Made by a program: the position numbers and the translations under genes. From contig JAITYX010000016.1 of assembly GCA_021018815.1 (NCBI GenBank), forward strand, positions 4,727,001-4,791,000: a stretch of 64,000 bases of DNA, written 5' to 3'. Under the pieces are notes generated by a model, which saw nothing but the letters and a program-made list of their open reading frames with translations, was not told the DNA's origin and did no database searches. This DNA is from Talinum fruticosum. Taxonomy: Eukaryota; Streptophyta; Magnoliopsida; Caryophyllales; Talinaceae. Below are positions 36,776 through 51,700 of this stretch, one piece after another (positions within the stretch are counted from its first letter, which is position 1; every line of letters begins with the position of its first letter).

Positions 36776-39700
36776 TTAAGCAGTAGCCTTGGGTACCTTG
36801 AATTGTTTCTTGACAAACTGAGAAGCCTCCTTGTCACCCCTGTGGCACAATATTTTCAACAAGTTCTTGGCATCGTCCCCCAGTTTACTTTTCCCACCTT
36901 GTTCTAACCCACCCGCAGATTTCATCTCTTCAATCAGTTGTGGAGTCTGAGAGGAAAAGACGTACGGAAAACTAACTCAGCTCGGACTTCTGAACAGCCA
37001 TGAGTCACAATAACACCCCCTCCCAAAAAAAAATATAAAAGAACAAGTCCCATTCCATTTTCATGAGAAAGGCAGGTTAAGCAACTAAGGTTTTGGGATT
37101 CCAAACAGGACATGAGTTCATAAAAGTCACTAGCAGCAAAGAGTGGGTAGGCAATTTATGGCTTTTATCAGCAAGAATTATTCAGTCCAGCACATGCTTG
37201 GGGACATTTTTTCGGACTTGGTATTAGCAGAAATGTAAAACGGAGGTGTTATGCTATTTACAACTCTTGTGGAGGGTCTTTTGCGAAAAAACATGATTGG
37301 TTTGCTTTCCTAGCTGGGACTTAACACAAATGGAGTTTGAAACGGTCATCCCTAGTTTATCATTCACCATTTGGCCCCTGTACTGTCAGCAATCAATTAC
37401 ACACATAGTTCTATAAACTAAAGTAACTCTCTTTCCTATCTTATCTCATATCTAAACTAGACCATATGATACACGTAACAATGTCCCACAATGTTACTCA
37501 GATTCTTGCTGAAGTGTACTTAAGGCAGTTTGCACAGTTGCATGTTTCAAGCATAAAGTGAAATGTTGGACTATTGAGGTTCCAATGAACATGGTATATA
37601 CGTTAAATGAAGACTCCATGTAAGATAGCCTGAGACATACATGCATAATTGAGTGATAGTTACATGGAAATGGAAATTATATGAACAAGCACATTCTCTT
37701 ACTACTATTATTACCATTCAGAAATTATAATGCAATAGCAGAAAACATCAAAGGGATGCACAATTAAAATTAACCAAACTTCCACACAAAGGGGTTGAGC
37801 TGGTGAGGTAAAATCCCACCACAGGTAGAGGTATCAAGAAGGTTTCCTCTCTTAATCACCCTCCCGCATGCCTTCTCCCTCAAGGGTGCCATTACCATGG
37901 CTAGATAGGGGATACGTTATTCCTTTTTTTTTGTGAAGCAGCTAGGAGTATAGAAGCTTGCAGATGAAAGCAGAAGACAGTAAATTTCAGCGGTACTTCA
38001 TCTTAATTGGAACAGAATTATTCTTGGAAACCAAGGAAACTAACCTCATAACTGTGCAACTTTATTATTTGCCATATATGTGCTGTAAGATTTTCCACAA
38101 TTTCACGAGGAAGACCATCTCCTCCACAAATGAAGAACTCCTGCAGAGCGCATCATATGGATTTTTATGTAGACTGCTTTAAAAGAAAACGGACAAAAAT
38201 TTGACCAGACGTGCAAAGCATCTGTCTCCAAATATTTAGGCACACAATTCCATTTCCACATAATTGCAAGTTACATAGATGGAACAATCTGTAGTTTTGA
38301 TGCTCCTAATATCCCAAAACGATAGTCCCTTTTTCCTTATGTGGAAGTTCCTGAATAAAGTTAGTTTTTTGACAGAAAAAGGAACATTTTCATTGAATAA
38401 ATAGTGATACGACATCTATATTATTCATCCCAAACAGATTCAAACACTAATGCCGAAATACAATCTCCATCTCCAAAAAACTACTTTAACGCACACAGGG
38501 AACTAATCATCCATCTTACCACAACCTTTGTTTCAGAAAACAGGCCGGAGAAGAGATCCACAGATCTGCCGTAATAGCTTATTGGAAATAGATATGCTGA
38601 TCTAGTGTAGTTTTCTTGGATAAAATATTGATCTTTAGACATAGGAGACCACATTTGAAGTGTTGAATTATATTGAAGAGCCGTGTTGCTAAATAATACT
38701 TCATCCCTTATAAAGTGCTTTGTAACTATTATTAGTATTAAAATTCTTTCTCTTTATTAAATCATTAGAAAATAATATTAGTGCATGCAATGGTTTTTTC
38801 TTGAATATTTCAATCACCTAGGCAGGAGTATCTTTTTGAGACAGAGAGAGATAGGGGGTACTCAGTCTGAACAGAAGATTTGTCTGTTTGAGACACTGAT
38901 TTTACCTGTAGGACTTCTAAGTCTTCTTCAAACAATTTAGCATCAGTTTGGGAGAAAACACGAGATGACCCTCCATCTAGCAAAACCCGCAATAGGCCAT
39001 CCTGAAAGACATTAAAGTATTTTCAGAAGCACCTTGCGGACAAGAGAAAGGAAAAGGGGGAAGCCCAAAGGAACGAGAAAATAGAACATTCTATCTCCCC
39101 AGACCCCAGCACAACCACCAAAACAAAAAAACCCAAAGAACACAGAGGGAGATAGGAAAAAGTAACATCAGCAGTGTAAAGAACTGACCAGAGATGCTTG
39201 AAGTAGACTAGTTACAAGCTGATTCCGTAGTGGCTCCACGATTATATTACATAGCTGATTTAGTGACTGCACAAGATGAAAAGATCTGAGTACACCATAG
39301 GCAATAGCACTCACTTGTGAAAAAAATCAAAATACGTACAAAGGAAGTCACCAAACAGGAGCTGAAAGTTATATACAGATGACTTCAAAGCTTGTTCTGG
39401 CACACATTAGCATGCACTGGAAATAGATTGATCAATATCATTCCATAGAAGAACGTGAACCCCTAGAACTCTAGGGTATAAGTTATATGAAAGATCATGA
39501 TTATAATTTTATGTTATTTGTGTGATCGTAGGACATGTTTTAAGCTAGAAAATAATTTTGGTATTGATTCCTTTCTCTTTTTCTCTGTTATTTTCCTTCT
39601 TCCCTCTCTCCATCAGACCATCACCTAGAACACCTACAATATGCAAATGGCTTACTAAACCATGTGTTATATTTATTATCAATACCGTGTGTGTAAAACT

Positions 39701-42700
39701 TTGGGTCAGTTATGAAGGATACTTCTTATATTGGTGATGGTGGATAAGATTACATGTGGATGAAGAGCCTAATAGATTGCATGTGATACTCAGTGATAGA
39801 GTACCATGTGCTAGATCTCAGAGTGTCGCTCATCGAGGAGCTTTTTATGTTCTTTCTGTCTACAGTTTTTTAACCAAACATTTCTAGATCAGATGGAATC
39901 ACTGTAATGATTACTAAATGCATTTCAGGCTCTTTGATCTTATCTAAAAAGCAAGAAGGAAAGCTTTGTAGACAGCTTTGCCATTGGCCCTTCTGCCAAA
40001 GCTTTGGATTCATAATGTAGTAAACGAACTAGTAGACAAGACTGCCTGTCTTCACTAAAGCAAGGAGAAGAGACAGATCAGCCTCCTCGACAAATTCTCA
40101 CAGCTGTCTGTCATGCTAAGAAACCTTGGAGCAAGATGAGGGCAGTTCGCATGGCACCTAGAATAAATTGACAGCATAAGGGGCTCAACCAGAGCTGATG
40201 TCCTTCGAAGCCATTCTATGGTAGAAGCCCTTGGGGGGTTGGGGGGGAACCCTTCTATAAGTAACATGTGTTTGTTTACATGTCCAATTTTAGGACAAAA
40301 GTCCTCAAGCTGTAAGTTGTTGGCCAAGATGAACAAGAAAACATGTATATATAGTCCTGCCATACAGATTACTGCTATGATGACTGCTACTAATCTGTCC
40401 TCGAATCTGGTTAGCTGACATGTTTTTCTCTTTCAAAATGGAATCTTTTCCCAATTTTTTGTTTAAGTTTTAGTATCAGTTGCTTGTAGATATTCTCCCT
40501 GTTTCCTTGTTTATGAGAATGAGATCCTTTTGAGTTTGAGAATGTTCAACAAATTTGTACCTAAAAGGTGATTATTAGTTTTTATCACGTAAACACCATT
40601 GCAGAGAAAAAAAAAAATAGGGTGAGTGTTGGGATGAACGAAGACCATATTAGTGGATTTTTCTGGTTAGGATCAGGTCTGTAGTTTTTCCCAATCTATA
40701 AATTTCCTAGTACTAATTGTTGTTATTATTGTTGGTATCTTGGTGATTTCCTTTCCGGATCACTGCAAGATGCTATTGTTTGCAGGGATACGGTCATAGC
40801 AAATGAAAACATTTCACCAAATGCACAAAATCCTCTGCGACAAGTAGTTGGACAATTTAGAAGTTCCATGCTGAAGCCTAACGGAAAACAAAAAATGATA
40901 ACAAGGAGTTGCTTCCTTCAATTGCATTATCATTGACAATGCAAGCTAGAAGACATAGTACATCTTACCAGGTCAAGCGTTTCCATCAGAGTTTCTAATC
41001 TAGACTCAGTAGCACTGGGCTTGTACAGATTATCAATGAATGGCTCCCTTAGATCCCGAAAAACAATCTTTATCCCTATATGAGGTGGCAAAGAATTAGA
41101 GTCGTCAATGGTTAAATTTGAAGAATACAGAAAGGGGATAAATTCATGAGATATTTCCCCATAAATCTAAATATTACCTGTATATTCGCAAATTCTATCA
41201 ATAGCAGCATTTATATGCTTTCTTCCACCATCAAAGTTTTTCGATTTATCATCTAGCAGGCCCTCTGAGGAACAAAGTGTGGAAAAGAGGACATTTTCAG
41301 AAGAACCAGAAAGAAAGTTTCTACTCTTACTACAGTGGAGGATGACTGATGTTCAGAGGCCAATCTCAATTTCTATGTTTTTTTCTTCATAAAAATGCAA
41401 AGAAAAAAGCCATAAATGAGCAACATGCAATCGTATTTCTTCCGAATCAGCAAGAGCAGAACTTCTTAAAGTAGAGAAATATTAATTGGCTGACATTCAA
41501 AACTAAAAAATTCTGGATCCGGGATGATCCCAAGTCACAAGGTCTCATGCTTTTCAACAAATAGACTCCATTTACCTGATAGAAAAGTTTGGTCTAGCCT
41601 CATGGAAGGTACACAACACGGATAATAAAGGCATCATACTTGTAGGAACTAGCCTCTGGATATTCAATAGCTGAACTGGAAGTAACATAATTCAGGAGTG
41701 GAAACATAAAGGCTGTATCTACATACCAGCAAGTTTTTCACTTGGCTTCTTCTTCAACCATTGCTCCGAGATGCTGTCTTCCAACTTGCTCAGATGGCTT
41801 ACTGCATACTGTATGAAATAAACAGAATTGACATCTGGTCATAAGAAAAGGAACACATCACATATAAAATTGTAGTTAATTTTAAATTCTCCATCCCATA
41901 AAATTTTCCTTGTGAAAAGTTCCAAAATAAGTACCCTTTTTGCTACAATTAACACTTACCTTTGTCTAATCAATAGAGCACTAGTGTATAACCAAAAGAA
42001 ACCAATATCCCAATGACTCTCCCAGGGTTAATGTACGAAGCATAAAGTTATCGTGTAAGAACTTTGACATATTTCAGATCCAAAGAAGTGAGCTGGATGT
42101 TAAAACAAACAGTTTTGTAATTCTATTGGGAAAGTTTTGCGGAAAGGTACAAAATCCAACTTGAAAATTAGTGGACTTTGACATCTAATTTAAAACAACT
42201 ACTCACATGGAGAGTATTCAGCTGAACACACAAAACTGGGGTGGGCAAAACACTGATGTCACTAGATTTTTTCTCTTCAGAGACTCTTTGGTCCAGAAGC
42301 TCTTTCTTGACGAAAGCTCTAATTGCAGTTTCCTTTCCATATCGTGTGAGGATAGGAGCAGGTGGGATAAGCTCGTCTTTGCTAGCTAAACATAAAAAAG
42401 CAGCAGGATTCCCAACTTAGTTACAGCATCTGTGAAGAAGAAATGCACATCTCCAACAGAAATTGATAATTGACAAACAAGTGAAAATTGGAAAATAGAA
42501 ACAACAATGACTTATGCTGAGAATGTGACAACGGAGCAGCCTAAAATTACAAAAAGATACTTTTCAGAATAATGTGAAAACTGTCTACAGAAGAGCCCAT
42601 GATTTGGCTTGGCATTCAAGTTGTGGATGGTCTCTTCAAAATCAGAATGGTCAAGCTTGAGTTTTGTACCTTGAGGAAGTGTTTTACCTTGCAGATTGGA

Positions 42701-45700
42701 ATCCTCTTGCTAGTGAATTGGGTGTTGGAATGATCATGGTCAGGATATTAGGACATAGAAGACAGTGGGGTGATGGGGCATTTGAGGTCTTGTTAGTATT
42801 TGAAAAGAGCACCATATTATAAAGGAGGTAATAATGTATGATGCATCTTTTGGGAGCTCCGCAAGTTTGTTTAACCCAGAATCAAATATTGGAGAAGCCA
42901 AAAACGAATACAATGGGAGTTACATGCAGAATAACCTTCACATTTTCAAGGAAAATACATTCTAATGTGGCGAGTAGATAATTTCAAATTGTAAGGTGTT
43001 ATAACCTTGTGTTCAGGGGTGCATAGGTGCATATAGGCTAGGTGTTGAATCACATTAATCGCGCTGCTCTCAATTTCTCGTTGTGCATACTTTCCTGATC
43101 CTATCTAGGTGAGTTTTCCTAACAAAATTCCTCTTACGAATTGGTTCACCAATCGTTACCTGTGCAGTCTTTCAAAACAGCACCTTATCACACGATATGT
43201 AGCACCAGAATGATCCCATCAAATAAATCTCACTAAGTTTAGGTGTCCAAGTCAAAAGTTCAGGATCCCTATTTGTCACTAGGCTGTTATCAGTAAATGA
43301 ATCAGTTTCTTCAATATATTGAAACAAACCATCAGACGCACGTCCTATCAGGGTGCATCTCCTTCCTCTCCCTTTAGACAAGGCCTTTCAGGCAAGGGCA
43401 ATGCTTAGTGCCTGTTCATGAGCAAGCACTCACGTTGTAAGCAAGTAAAACCCTATTGCTGCCTTTTCCTCTATCAATTGACATATGTCTATGATAAATC
43501 ATTTCATCAGTCAGATATTCCTCTCCCCCTCCACCCCCTGCAGACTCTTGTCATTAACAATAATAAACTTGTAGCCAATTCAGAAGGTCAGTTCAGACAA
43601 CAATTATCAGTCAGGCTTCTCTGATTTGTTGTTCCTTTTCATCAGTAACCGAATGCTGAACACTTGAAAGGAGTCTAACAGCCTGACTTCAACTGAATAC
43701 TCATGGTAGTTGCAATTTCAATACTCATGACAGTTGCAAAGGTTCAGAATAATTTATGGCACAAAATTCATCATTAGAATAATGGACATATTACTATTAC
43801 CAAGCCAAAAGAGAATCCTAAGACTCAAAATCCATCAAAAGACGAAGAGGGGGGGATCGTTAATTTCATGCCTATGCTCTTCTGCCATTGCTACTTTCAA
43901 CCCCCTCACAGCAAGCAATTGCCAATATCCAGGAAATAATTCCGGCATTGTATAACCCCACAAAGGTTTGAAAGTAGGATCTGCTTAAATACTATCATAA
44001 CAAACCACAAGGGCTTTAACCTCAGTCAGTTTCATGTTCGCTGACTGACCGAACAGAACATCTACAAGAGGCCTAAGTATGTGAAGGCCCCATTTTTGGG
44101 TCGATAGATGAGCTATTAAGAAAATGTTAACCTGCAGCTTTAGTCACAAGGCAATCACATCAGGAGAAAATTGTCAGCTAACTAAAAAAAAAAAAAAAAA
44201 ACCTAGAACGATCAGCAATTCTAATTAGTGTTGGTCATAATTTTGAGAATCTCTGCATTTATGCATAAAACTTTACCTAAATTGCCAACTATAAGATTGG
44301 CATATACTTGAAATGCATTGTCAATTCCGCAGCATAGGCAGCTCAGCTCATCAGAACCCATTGGAACTCTCAGGCCAAAAAATTGATCTACTGTCTGCAG
44401 AGGGAAAAGAAAACCTTTAAACTAGAAAGACGCCAAATTATTCATACAAGGTAAATTTATGAACAACAAGGAGATTGTTGACACCAATCACCCTCACAAA
44501 ACCTAAAGCTATTATAGACTCCAAGTCAGCAAGCCAGATATCCGGCTGATCTGGTGCAAGCCAGTCAATTTTTCACATCAAGTAGTCAACTTGTATATGC
44601 AACTGAACTGGTTTTCTTGATTAATACTATCAATAGGCAAAAATGTAATGCGCCAGTCCAAGTCAAACACACTGGAGTCAGATATTGCAAAGTTTATAGC
44701 TTTAACCACTGAGCTAGAATCTCTGAAAAAGACAAGAACTCTGAAGACTAGTATGGATCCGACTGTAATGGGGACTTAGTATATATTTGAAAGACCCACA
44801 TATGAACTGTTAGACGGAAAACCTTTAGCTGGGTGTGGTGCGAGTCTTGTAAAATTTTTGGCTATTCTAACTTCTAACTAAAGGCTATTGGTGGAAGATG
44901 CATTGGGACTCTTTATTGTCATTTTTAAAAACCCATTTACAGAAAACACTTCAAACAAATACACTTCTCATAGCCAAATTAATTTGGACATCGTAGGTCC
45001 TACATAAAGCTTTTTCCAAACACAACTTCGAAGAATCAATAATAATGACATGTTCAGACTTCAGAACCACAAAAGCAAAATAAGTCTTGTAGAAGTGATG
45101 TTTGTGCTTTGAATATTAACCACGGAGAAAATTTAGGTGATATTTTCCTGCTTAGTGAGTTTGCTCATTAGTCGTGAAGTAAGTTTAGTTCACTTTTGTA
45201 CTTATTGAAACAGTTAGAAGACTACACAATGACTTCTGAAAATGGAAGGGAGAAGCAGACTCTTCAGGAATTTGGAATTTAGGATTATTGGCTGCAATCT
45301 CCTGTGGAACCAATTGTGTTTCTTACTTTTCTTTGAAGTCATGCAACTTGTGTATCTGGCTGGTGAGTTCTTTGTCAAATTTACTTTGTGATTGGGATGC
45401 AGTTTTGTACCTGTAGTGATTTACCCCTGCAGGACCTATGTGACAACAGAGGATACAATAATACATTTCTTGGATTCATCACATGCGGATATTTGCTAAT
45501 GCTCTGCCATCTAATTTTATTTTTTGTATCATTATTACTCTATTCTCTATTGTCTTAAAAAGAAAAAGGAAAAGGAAAAGGGATATCATCACAGGATATA
45601 ATCCTTTCAGTAGGATCTACAGGGAAGAGATTCATTAAGATGAAATGCAAAGAGCATATGCTGTATGACTTCTTCCATATGCCCTATGGTACCAAGATGA

Positions 45701-48700
45701 CAACTTGATAACATTAGAAATCAGAAAAATCAGATGTGAGCAGATATTGATAGAACATAAGAGATAATTGCGAAGTAAAGAATAAGATACCTCATCCACT
45801 ATCCTGTAGACTTCAACAATTGAGCTTCCATACCGCTGATTAGAAGATATTGGACCCCATCGCTGAAGAACATCAGCACAAAAGAAAATGCTCACTTATA
45901 GAGATAAAGCAGAGGAAGTGCAATGACGTAGAGGTGAGAAGAAACAATCTAGTGTGTTCTCCCACATACAATGTACCATAGACCATTATGTCGCACACCT
46001 CCCGAAAACTATAGCAGCTATGTAGAAAAATTCAGTCCAGAACTTCTTGATCTAGCATATTTTATCTCGCTCAATCTACTTTTATTTACAATTTAACAAA
46101 TCATTCGCCGTTGTTTCTTCACCTATCAAAGTTCATTGTCACGAAGTCATTGTTTGGAGACACTAGTTCTGTTTTTCCTTTTGTAGCTTCTATTGCCAAT
46201 CTTAGAAAAGCAAACGTATAGTTGGGAAACTCCAAAGAAAGCATATCAACCATCTATGAATAGATAACTGGCTTCCACATTTGCTCTTTTTGTCTCATAA
46301 ATACACAGAGCTACTTTCAGCAACCTTTACCGTGTAACACATTGATATGATTGGCGAGTCTAACCTAAAAAAGATTCCAATTTCTTTGAAATTAATACGT
46401 GTTAAGAACCACGTGAATTTTCAAGCTGAAATTGACAGGCCATATGCACTCTGCTGGTTGGAATTGGTGGATTTCAATAATGACGAACAGAACTTGGATC
46501 ATCATTCAACCCCAGTCAATTTCCCTCTGGGACTTAATGCATGAGTAGGGAACTGGAGTGGAGGACCTGGTTAGGCATCTAATAATTTTGACTGCTTTCT
46601 TTTGGTGCAAAGAGGTACAGCCGATCTAGCCATGACTTGAAATTCCAGGTATAATATCACCTCTCAGAGACTTGATCAATTGAGCTCACCGACGCCCATT
46701 AATTTTGGGTTCCCTAATGGAGACGGAACAAGGCCCACTTCCCCCTAATTATTATACCTTAAGAAATTACGCTCTATGCTTAATTCACTGATCAACAAGC
46801 GAAACGTAAAAACCAAGTATGAAGAATCTTAGTTACCTCCTGTTGAATTGCACGTTCAACCCAGCTCATTATTCGTTGCAGCTGTGCATTGACCCAGTGC
46901 ATTACTAATGTTCCAGATAATGTTTCAATCTAGCACAAAAACAAGAAGAATCAAGAAAACTCTTATAGTTTTTGCGACCCCAAATATCTGCAAGTGCTGC
47001 AAGAATGAATAGCAAATAACATAAAACAGATTAAAAAAAGAGCAGTTTTAGTAAGATTTAGAATTACAAATTAACTTTGAACAAGAAACATATTTTCTCT
47101 GAGTTTTCAATAGCTACACAACTAAGATTAGTCCCAAATAGAAAACGTAATTGCTTTTTCTTGAGAAACATCTTTTAATCTAATGGATTTCTATAAATTA
47201 TTTTTCAAGAGACTGAAAGTCTCCTGTGTTTTCCAAAGAAAAAAGCTACATATGATGAGGCTGCGTTTGCATCTAAAGTGTTATTGGTTTTGCCCACAAT
47301 AAGACAAGTTATAAGTGTTTGGTTTGGCTTGTGAGGAATACTTGTCATGCTTCAAAAGCACCTAAACTCTATCATGGACTCGGGTATAGGGTGTTAGACA
47401 TGGGTAATTCAAGTGTCCGCCTAATCAAAGTTTTAATTTAGGACATGGGGGCATTGTCAATATTTGGACATAAACATGAGGGCTAGTCATTTTAGATGTG
47501 GAAGTTGTAATTTCAAATTAACCTTTCTATAATATTTCATTATTAAAAGGTTGTATACTCCGTACTTTTCAAACCATTAAAACACTAGAGGACAATTAAA
47601 AAAATGAATGAAGAAGGAAAAAGGTAATATATTCCTAATTAGTGTCATCTCGGTTGCTTTAAAGTTTGGATACGTATTGAGCACATATCTCATGTCCTAT
47701 CCATGAAGTGTGGCATCTGACATGTCTATGGTGGGGAAAAATGGAGTCCGGGTATCATAGCCTAAAATAACTACTGTTTTTTGCATTTTGTAAAAGTGAG
47801 CAATAGAATGCTTCCTCAGAAAGCATGCTAGTGGTAGAAACAACAAATCTCAATGAAGCCTTTTTAGGAGTTGCTCAGTGATATTACATATTACATAGTG
47901 AAGGTAAAAGTCATCATAAAAAAAAGGAAAATTTTAAAAGGAGACACATACATATAAAATTCAAGGGAGTTCAAAAGGACACTATCGTACATAATATTCG
48001 GATCTGCAGCTGAAAACTATTGTTGGATATTAATTGTTATTTTGACAAAGATGAATTAGATTCCCTTGGAAACGCTTCAGCATTTCAGCTTACAAATAAA
48101 TAATAATATATCATGGACAGAACTTGTAAATGACTATCAAATTACACTTTGATGGATTGAAAATAGAAACTTAACAGTCAGTGACGTGATTTTATCTCAA
48201 AGATATGGAAGGATAACTTAAGTTTGCAGGAACAAATAGTAACACTAATGGACTTGGTGAGATCATATGTCAAGCCAGCAATGAAGGTTTCAAAAAGATT
48301 AACAAATGAGACAGCTCAACATACAAAAGAACCAGACAGCACATTCCATGCAAAACTGATGACTTGATTCCAGATGCTAAAACAATGTTTCTCATTTTGG
48401 TATGGTTGATAAATTCATCATGGTTACCAGGAGGCATTGCAGTGTACGCCTGTATTCTATGCAACTTTACCTCTTGTTTGATGTCTAATTCAATGAGGTT
48501 GATAATGATTTTGCACACATTTGGCTTTAGAGATTGCTAGGATGAGAACTTCCTAAGGGAACCTCCCAAGCAATTTCCTTTATCTTTCACAAATAATAAT
48601 AATAATATGGGGGCAATCTCAATTAGTTTTGAATTGAACAATTAAAAAAAATGGTGGCATTATATCCTCACCTGATATCTAGCGAGTTGCTGGCAGTGGG

Positions 48701-51700
48701 CCTCAGCAGTTTCTTTGTCAAGTGTAGACGCCAGAAGACCCAAAATAAAATGCTCAAGATCATTAGCTGCAGCAAATACAGATGCTACATCCTCGGTCAA
48801 ATGCTCAGCCTCATCAAGGAAAGGACTCTAGACAGATGATTTATAAGTTGTTACTCTTGTGATAAAAATCTCCAAGAATGAACATTTCCACAAGTGACCT
48901 CAGATGCAAAAGAATACAGTTTAATCTTACCAACTTAATTCCATAAAGCTTGTGAAGAAGAGATGTTGAAACAACAACTATTTTTGAATGCCATTTAGAG
49001 AAAACTGGGACAAACAGAGCAGTTTCTTTCTCTAGAAGTTTCTTCATTTCTTCTGCAAGCAATGCAAGTGAATGCCCATGCACTGTTTCTGACATTGTGG
49101 CAACAGCATGTGATGTCTGTAGGTTATAGAGATACAATTATAACCAAGTCCTAAATGTACGATAAAAATTTCATCGCCAAGCATTGTAAGATGGCTAATG
49201 GCATATTTATAAAAGCCAATAAGCAACATTGACTTTCTTCAACTGTTTCACTTGTGTCAATGAGAGTAAGTAAAGGGCTAGGACTCTCACTCATTTCCCT
49301 TACAAGAGAAGAGTTTTTCAGGCCACAATTCAAACCAGGGGCAAGAACAACTGGTACATCTTTTTTTTTTTTGGGGGGGTGGGGGTGTTGCTGTTTGAAG
49401 CATATTAATCCAGTAACACCAAGGGAGGGATACCCATGCGCAAAAGGTAGCCAAACAACAAAGATCTTTTTCCATTTTCAAAGCATGCGATATCATATAA
49501 ACTTTATCAGCAAAATCAAGAAACGACCAATGCGGCTCACAAAGGAGTACTAACTCTAAGTACACAGCAGCCCAAAGACAAAACTTTCTACATCTTGACA
49601 AGATGTAGAGTTACCCTCGAAAGTCTGCAAGGTTCTTTCTTTTCGAGTATGCCATCAAACTTCGAATAAGCTGTCATGATTGTGTTTCCTCTGCAAAGCC
49701 ACCAGAACATACATATGCTTGTTTGTCTTGTTTGTACCCAAAAACATAAGTCCATTCCAAAAAGAAAACCCAAGGGAATATATCCTGAAAAATTGGCTGT
49801 TTGGATTAATTTGGTTCAGACTAGTTTCTGATAGGATTTAAAACTGACTGATGAAGTTCAGTAGTTATTTTAATTTTGAGTCATAATTAGTGTTCTGTTA
49901 ATGTCTCTGACAGAGATAATAGACATCCATGGACATGAGTATAAAGATATGGTGGTAGTTGTAATTGTCATTCCAATTAAACCTTTTATCTACAATATTT
50001 GTCCACCGTAACACAGCAATTTCACAGTTAGGTATTAGAGCAGACGTTTTACTATTTTTATTCATTGGTTCCCTCAGTCGTAATTGATGAAAGCACCAAT
50101 CAACTGAAAGTTTACCCTTACAAGAATGCAAATCAAGCCACTCATCAGATATTATGGCCAACAGAGAAAGCATGGAGCTTCCATACTGAACACCAATTGG
50201 GTAGGGTAACTTACCCGTGCAAATGCATTTTTAACTGATGATGTTACAAACAATTCAATTTGGTCTCGGTGGCTGATGGAAGTAGACTTTATTCCCTGCC
50301 AAAGTGTGAAGAAAAGTAAAGCATAAATCATTGGCAAAATGTTAACCAACTTGCCCCAAAATCCAAACAAAAAACCAAACAGAAAGAAGACGGGAAAGCC
50401 ATTCTTTGCAACAATAGTGTTCATACTTTTAATAGAAAGAAAGGAAATTGCCAAATAGAATGTTATACATACAAATTCTGGTTCCCCTATAAGCAGGGTC
50501 CGAGAAACCATTGCTAACGTTGCAATATTTTCCATCATTTGTGAATCCTATATTGGATAAGGTAAATCATCAGCAGCAAGAGTAAGAGGAGCAAAAATAG
50601 TAACCACAAGGAGAAAAGATGTCGAGGAAAAAGAAGCCCAAATGTTTGTGAAGGCTTTTAGTGGAATGGAGATGCAAATATAAGAAAACTTCAAACATGA
50701 AAATGTTGGAATCTAAAAAACAGGAAAGAACTCAGACAGGACAAAAGTAAAATTAAAGGGATCTGCTGTCTAACTTTCGAGCATTCCAGAATAATGTCTT
50801 GATCAGTGCCCATGATGAAAAGCAAATCTCTAAGCACCACGTACTGATGTCAGGCACAATCAGACACAAATACCAAACATGCGCTTAATTAGAAGTCTCC
50901 AGAAAGAAACAATGGAGCAGCATGGAAATATTACAACATACTTATACTACCTGCAACTTAACTGAGAAATGATTTATCAAAAAATGAACACGATTCACCA
51001 CAAGCCAGAGTAGGCCACAGGCTGACAGATTTGGTAAACATAAATCTCGAAACATGTTTCTAACCTCTATATGCAGGTGATAGTCTCCAAGCTGCCTGTC
51101 AGCCCACTTCTGGATTGGTTCTAAGAAAGCTTGATGAAAGGAAATACTTCGAGTTCCAATTTCACCTTCAATATTTGATTGCAGTCTCTTCAGATACAAA
51201 CCCTCCTGCTGACTACACTGTTCCTTTGAAGGAATTTTCTTCAGCTGATGAACAGCAAGTTGAAGCAGTCCTTTCTCATTCGTAGTCAAAAACTGAGATC
51301 CAATGTCTCAAGTGAACATTCATGACGTTTGCATTAGTATAAGCGAGATCTTTATCTTAGTATAACTGTCATAGAGGAGCTATAATTTCAGCAACAGAAG
51401 CACAAATTTCAAGAAAAATACAAGCAAATCCTACTTTTGTGTGTTCCTAAACCTAGAATTTTACAGATTACATGTTTATTAGACATCCTGAGCACCAACT
51501 TTTCAGAAGCATTATCTGTCAGTAAAGATAAGGTACATCAGTATATTATACCTGACGAACTAATAACCAAGCATAACATATATAATGTATGGTCTCTGTT
51601 ATTCCCAGTACACTCCATGTTGACTTCAAAAGCTCAAGTATCTTTTCTACTTCCTGCATTCAAGATGAGATGTTGGTTTGAAGTAAGCTCAGACTAGGAA

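Noticed and set aside
40055..40363. 102-aa minus-strand ORF between PATROL1-like exons 21 and 22
   Set aside because: Flanking exons join in phase without it and it matches no part of the MUN family.
42590..42900. Possible gene fragment in PATROL1-like intron 17
   Set aside because: Composition looks somewhat exon-like (slightly higher GC), but no continuous frame or recognisable protein was found on either strand.
47240..47760. Possible LTR or MITE fragment in the PATROL1-like intron 14
   Set aside because: Wording such as GGCTGCGTTTG and the GGACATGGG phrases resembles plant repeats, but I found no terminal repeats or target duplication to support it.
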